Assembly (NCBI GenBank): GCA_002346305.1
Contig: DDZI01000011.1
Location: forward strand, 1 to 8,108
Length of the DNA stretch: 8,108 bases
Direction of reading: 5' to 3'
DNA from: Actinobacteria bacterium UBA3012
GTDB taxonomy: Bacteria; Actinomycetota; Actinomycetes; Nanopelagicales; Nanopelagicaceae
Position 1 is the stretch's first letter; each line of letters begins with the position of its first letter. Below the pieces are notes generated by a model. It made no database searches. It was not told the origin of the DNA and worked only from the letters and a program-made list of their open reading frames with translations. Shown in pieces: positions 4,860-8,108 of this stretch. The translations under genes were made by a program, and so were the position numbers.

Positions 4860-6458
4860 ATGCCCACAACTTTTCCCAATAGCACCCGAGAGACGCTGTC
4901 GCAAAGCATGCGTAAGCAGCGCGCTATGCGCGGTGTTCTCAATGCTGCTGTTGTCGTTGTTGCGGCGCTTGCTCTAATCCCTTTTCTGTATTTACTTGTT
5001 CGTGCAAGTCAAAAGCCTGTCAATGAGATTGTTCAGCTGCTGATTCGACCCAAAACCCTAGAAGTTCTTGCAACCACTTCTGCTTTGGTTCTGTGTGTTG
5101 TTGTAATTACTCTTGTGATTGGTGTCCTAATTGCTAGTGGGCTCCACTTTGTCCGTCTACCTTTCAGGGGATTTTTATTGATTCCAACGGCTCTGCCATT
5201 GGCAATTCCTTCATATGTCTTCACCTACACATGGGTGGCTTTGATTCCAGATTTTTCAGGTTTTTTTGCCGCAGTATTTATCTTGTCCATAACCACCCTG
5301 CCTTATGTCATTTTGGCAACACTGTCCGGACTTCGCACCGTTGATAGTTCGCAGTTAGAGGTTGCGCGCTCTTTAGGGTTAAAACTTCCTCAAGTCTTTA
5401 GGCGCGTTGTTTTCCCTCAGGTAAAAGGGCACATAAGTGCGGGCGCTCTTCTAGCCGCGCTTTACACAATCAGCGACTTCGGAGCGGTCTCACTCCTGAA
5501 TGTTGAAACTCTTACTGTAAATATCCAAAATATGTATCGTGCCTCATATGATCGAAGCGCCGCAGCGATTATTTCTTTCGTTCTCATTGCTTTTTCAACA
5601 ATAGTTGTATTAGCCGACGAAAGAATCAAACGCCAGACTCCAGATAGTAATGTCGTAAAGATTAATTCAGTAAAAAACATACTCATTAAAAGTGCGCGTT
5701 TGCGGTTTGCTGTTATTGCGACTATTTTCCTTTACGCCCTCAATGCTGTGATAATTCCTTTCTATGTTTTGATCTCTCGCTTCTTAGGAAATCGGGTAGC
5801 CATCAATTGGGGTGACTTGTTTACCGCTTCAATTTCAACTATTTCAGTTGCTGCACTTGGCTCACTTATTGCACTTTTCTTATCTGCACCACTTGGCATT
5901 CTCTTATCTGGTCCCCAATCTCGAGTGGGCAAGACCGCCCAACGAATCATCATAATTAGCCATGGATTGCCGGGTGTTGTTGTTGGTTTAGCAATTGTCT
6001 CTTTCGGTTCAAAGTTTGGAACTCTCTATCAAACAATATTCTTGCTTGCCTTTGCCTACGCTCTATTATTTCTGGCAAAATCGATTTCCAGCATTAACTC
6101 TTCGCTTTCTCGCGTTCCAGCAAGCGTTAAGGATGTAGCATCCACTCTAGGAATGAATCAATGGATGGTTTTCAAAAGGGTTGTTGCTCCGATCGCAGCT
6201 CCCGGTATTGGCCTGGGAGCTGTTTTGGTATTTCTCACAGCGATGAAGGAACTTCCTGCAACCTTGATGCTTCGCCCAACGGGCTTTGAAACACTTGCAA
6301 CCCAGATTTGGTCGTCGGCTTCCATCAATCGATTTAACGAAGCGGCACCTTATGCATTAATTTTGGTTCTGATTGCAACTTTGCCAACATTCTTGATTAG
6401 TCGTCCTGGCAAGGCTGACCGCGCATTTATCCAAGAGAGCATGGGGGCAGACAAGTGA
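4860..6458 (+). CDS. fbpB: Ferric-iron ABC transporter permease, fused two-domain (FbpB-like)
   Basis: The 532-residue protein contains two homologous permease domains in tandem, giving about twelve membrane segments. Domain 1 is roughly 27-255 and domain 2 roughly 280-520. This double length is typical of FbpB/SfuB/HitB iron permeases, where one chain replaces a dimer. Each domain has an EAA loop for docking the ATPase: LEVARSLGLKLPQVFRRVVF near 166-185, and KDVASTLGMNQWMVFKRVVA near 424-443. After the second comes MKELPATLMLRPTGFETLA, a stretch characteristic of iron-type permeases. The ATG comes 2 nt after the fbpA stop without a Shine-Dalgarno, so translation is probably coupled. The stop TGA overlaps the GTG start of the ATPase. 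The cytoplasmic linker at about 253-275 is rich in lysine and arginine. Confidence 0.93.
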   Translation: MPTTFPNSTRETLSQSMRKQRAMRGVLNAAVVVVAALALIPFLYLLVRASQKPVNEIVQLLIRPKTLEVLATTSALVLCVVVITLVIGVLIASGLHFVRLPFRGFLLIPTALPLAIPSYVFTYTWVALIPDFSGFFAAVFILSITTLPYVILATLSGLRTVDSSQLEVARSLGLKLPQVFRRVVFPQVKGHISAGALLAALYTISDFGAVSLLNVETLTVNIQNMYRASYDRSAAAIISFVLIAFSTIVVLADERIKRQTPDSNVVKINSVKNILIKSARLRFAVIATIFLYALNAVIIPFYVLISRFLGNRVAINWGDLFTASISTISVAALGSLIALFLSAPLGILLSGPQSRVGKTAQRIIIISHGLPGVVVGLAIVSFGSKFGTLYQTIFLLAFAYALLFLAKSISSINSSLSRVPASVKDVASTLGMNQWMVFKRVVAPIAAPGIGLGAVLVFLTAMKELPATLMLRPTGFETLATQIWSSASINRFNEAAPYALILVLIATLPTFLISRPGKADRAFIQESMGADK

Positions 6459-7498
6459 GTTCACTTGAAATTTCGCACCTTAATGTTTTCCTGGGCAATC
6501 GCTTAATTCTCGATGACCTCTCATTTTCTTTAGCTTCAGGCCAGATCGCTGTTTTACTAGGCCCATCTGGTTGCGGAAAGACCACATTGCTTCGCAGTAT
6601 CGCTGGTTTAATCCGTACATCTGATGGAACTATTCGCTTCGGTAAGCAGTTAGTCTCACTATCCTCTTTGACGATGCTCTCGCATAAACGAAAGATCGGC
6701 TACGTACCGCAAGAAGGTGCACTCTTCCCTCACTTGAGTGTTGCCGACAACATTGCTTTTGGTTTAGATCGATCAACTATTCTCAAAGATGAAATTCATC
6801 AAATTACTAAAGATATGTTGAACTTAATTGGTCTTCAAGGTTTTGAAAACAGAATGCCAAATCAATTGTCTGGAGGACAGCAAACCCGAGTAGCACTTGC
6901 TCGTGCACTTGCAATTAAGCCCGCCATAGTTTTATTGGATGAACCATTTGCCGCATTAGATGAAACTCTGCGCGATGAATTGCGCTCTGATGTGATCAAC
7001 TTATTACGTGCTAGCAAGACAACTGCAATCTTGGTTACTCATGATCGTGAAGAGGCTTTAGTTTCTGGAGATGTTGTTGCTCTTATGCGCGATGGCAAGA
7101 TTGTCCAGCAGGGGCCACCAGAATCTGTTTATTCACAGCCAAGTTCACCATCAGTCGCCGTAAGTACGGGAGATACATTGGTTCTCGATGCGAAGCAGTT
7201 TGCTGATGGTTCAATCGCATATCTATTTAATACAAATACAGATGTCGGTGCATCGGAATCAGGCCAAATAGTTATCCGCCCAGAAGAAATTAGAGTTGAA
7301 CGCACGCATTCTGCAACTTCACCAAAGGGACGTATTTCCAAGATCGACTACTACGGCCATGACGCCATGCTCACAGTTGAAGTGCAAGGCCATTCAATCA
7401 AAGCCCGAATCCCCTGTCCTTTTGATTTTGTAATAGGCGAAGAGATTTCAGTTCTTCACTCGGGCCCTATCCGATTCTTTGCAAACACTACAGATTGA
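6455..7498 (+). CDS. fbpC: Ferric-iron ABC transporter ATP-binding protein (FbpC-like)
   Basis: A 347-residue cytoplasmic ATPase energising the importer. All nucleotide-binding motifs are intact: Walker A GPSGCGKTT (36-44), Q-loop Y83-V-P-Q86, ABC signature LSGGQQTRVALARAL (138-152), Walker B IVLLDEPFAALD (158-169) and H-loop T195-H196-D. Residues about 268-345 (VIRPEEIRVE, then GRISKIDYYGHDAMLTV) form the C-terminal TOBE-like regulatory domain of the FbpC/PotA/MalK class; in some iron transporters this region senses nucleotide or metal state. The start is GTG, overlapping the permease TGA by 4 nt, with a G-rich GGGGG about 8 nt upstream as a plausible ribosome site. The IRPEE phrase and the neighbours point to iron rather than polyamine or sulfate. 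Confidence 0.92.
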   Translation: MSSLEISHLNVFLGNRLILDDLSFSLASGQIAVLLGPSGCGKTTLLRSIAGLIRTSDGTIRFGKQLVSLSSLTMLSHKRKIGYVPQEGALFPHLSVADNIAFGLDRSTILKDEIHQITKDMLNLIGLQGFENRMPNQLSGGQQTRVALARALAIKPAIVLLDEPFAALDETLRDELRSDVINLLRASKTTAILVTHDREEALVSGDVVALMRDGKIVQQGPPESVYSQPSSPSVAVSTGDTLVLDAKQFADGSIAYLFNTNTDVGASESGQIVIRPEEIRVERTHSATSPKGRISKIDYYGHDAMLTVEVQGHSIKARIPCPFDFVIGEEISVLHSGPIRFFANTTD

Positions 7499-7510
7499 AT
7501 GATGTGAGAA

Positions 7511-7529
7511 GTTGTACAACAAGTTTTTT
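7511..7529 (+). terminator. Weak candidate terminator after the iron operon
   Basis: The palindrome GTTGTACAAC (7511-7520) is followed 3 nt later by a run of six T. The possible stem is only 3-4 bp, so it is a poor hairpin, but it lies 12 nt past the fbpC stop and in the 46-bp gap between convergent genes where a terminator is expected. Confidence 0.3.
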
Positions 7530-7544
7530 AAGCTATTTCTTTGA

Positions 7545-7991
7545 TCAATTACTGACGACTTCAACCCGACCATTAAGTTTTCTTGCCTTTATTACTCTCT
7601 CTTTAACAGTGGTTTTGATCGAAGGATCTACGGATTTCGCATAGTTACAGACCAGTTGAGCCCGAAGCAGCACAACTCGATACATTGACTCGCGTTGCCC
7701 GGCCAAAGTTGTGCCCGTGCAGAGAAAGTTTTGATTACCCCTGCCCTTAGCCAGAATCTCTCTGATTTCGGATTTTTGTTTAGGTGTCAGAGCGGTTGCT
7801 GCACCTGGATGGTCAGAGAGCACTTTGACAATGCTAGTTGTGGAATCGTTTCCTTGTACTTGAAGAATTGTAAGCACTTCACTTTGAGCTTTTGGCGCGT
7901 TTTGGTACAAATTATTTGCACCGGCAGAAGTCGGATAAATCAATAGCCCTAATAAGGCCAATGCGGTTGCTGATTTTGACCAGAGTCTCAT
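7545..7991 (-). CDS. Small secreted protein with two cysteines, possibly OmpA-like degenerate fold
   Basis: A 148-residue protein with a clear Sec signal peptide: basic MRLWSK, a hydrophobic core at 8-19, and the cleavage motif S22-A-G-A25 before NN, so about 123 residues would be exported. The mature part has a lysine-rich helix (TPKQKSEIREILAKG, 69-83), then C91-T-G and C115-N-Y, which could form one disulfide, and a basic C-terminus. The order helix, CTG, RAQLVCNYAKS resembles small actinobacterial secreted proteins with an OmpA-like C-terminal arrangement. That similarity is from memory and weak, and no function is claimed. There is no sorting signal or membrane anchor. It is convergent with the iron operon and seems to be transcribed alone from the 7992-8066 region. 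A stretch AAAGACAGG is the only, poorly placed, ribosome-site candidate. Confidence 0.82.
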   Translation of the reverse strand: MRLWSKSATALALLGLLIYPTSAGANNLYQNAPKAQSEVLTILQVQGNDSTTSIVKVLSDHPGAATALTPKQKSEIREILAKGRGNQNFLCTGTTLAGQRESMYRVVLLRAQLVCNYAKSVDPSIKTTVKERVIKARKLNGRVEVVSN

Positions 7992-8066
7992 CTGGCAAAC
8001 CTGTCTTTCTGCTGGTTTAGAGGTTTTGTAGTTAGTAAAGCATATTTAGAGAAGAACCGCCCTCGG

Positions 8067-8108
8067 TCACTTAGCAAGGTGCTCCGGGTTCAGGGGTATC
8101 TGGTCCTT
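8067..8108 (-). CDS. Possible 3' end of a further gene (last 13 codons)
   Basis: On the minus strand the frame entering at the window edge reads KDQIPLNPEHLAK and then TGA at 8069-8067. The codon choice looks coding, and a short GC-rich hairpin (ACCG-AGGG-CGGT at 8057-8068) with a pyrimidine-rich tail follows it. The stretch is far too short to identify a family or to exclude chance. Confidence 0.3.
   Translation of the reverse strand, partial: KDQIPLNPEHLAK

Noticed and set aside
7695..7946. Plus-strand open frame opposite the small secreted protein
   Set aside because: The minus-strand frame has a textbook signal peptide; the plus frame looks like its shadow.
1..8108. Mobile elements, CRISPR arrays or phage genes
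   Set aside because: No transposase or integrase-like protein, regularly spaced repeats, or terminal inverted repeats were seen; gene content is housekeeping transport and regulation.

Overview
The window is compact, moderately low-GC bacterial DNA with tightly packed genes. The best guess is a small-genome actinobacterium of the freshwater acI/Nanopelagicales kind. This is inferred from gene content, from gene starts that look leaderless (a TANNNT box about 6 nt before the ATG), and from the lack of clear Shine-Dalgarno sequences. No sequence search was possible, so the taxon is tentative.

Left end (1-635, all minus strand): the 5' part of an extended SDR/NAD-dependent epimerase gene that runs out of the window; a tRNA-like gene with encoded CCA but poorly pairing D and anticodon arms; an intrinsic terminator between these two; and a second, very clean terminator that closes the operon to the right.

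Minus-strand operon (742-3015), in transcription order: a small XRE-type HTH regulator, a four-TM membrane protein with a conserved-looking LDERQ loop, a DUF418/YeiB-like multi-TM protein, and a SugE/Gdx-type SMR exporter. Gaps are 2, 4 and 0 nt, so the four genes are very probably co-transcribed and translationally coupled. Two GCAT-N2-ATGC palindromes flank the predicted -10 box and cover the first codon, which suggests autoregulation. The operon reads as a regulated membrane/efflux module of unknown inducer.

Plus strand (3086-3688): a LysE/ArgO-family basic amino acid exporter, divergent from the XRE operon, with only 70 bp between the two start codons.

Plus-strand operon (3826-7498): a ferric-iron ABC importer of the FbpABC type. 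It comprises a lipoprotein binding protein with a YY iron-ligand motif, a fused double-length permease, and an ATPase with a C-terminal TOBE-like region. Genes are 2 nt apart or overlap by 4 nt. A long inverted repeat with 12-nt arms lies about 57 bp upstream of the first gene and resembles neither a DtxR/IdeR box nor a classic Fur box.

Right end (7545-8108, minus strand): a small secreted protein with two cysteines, convergent with the iron operon, then possibly the last 13 codons of a further gene. No insertion sequence, CRISPR array, phage gene or obvious transferred island was seen. The most interesting items are the four-gene XRE/membrane/SMR module with its twin operators, the unexplained inverted repeat before the iron operon, and the degenerate tRNA.
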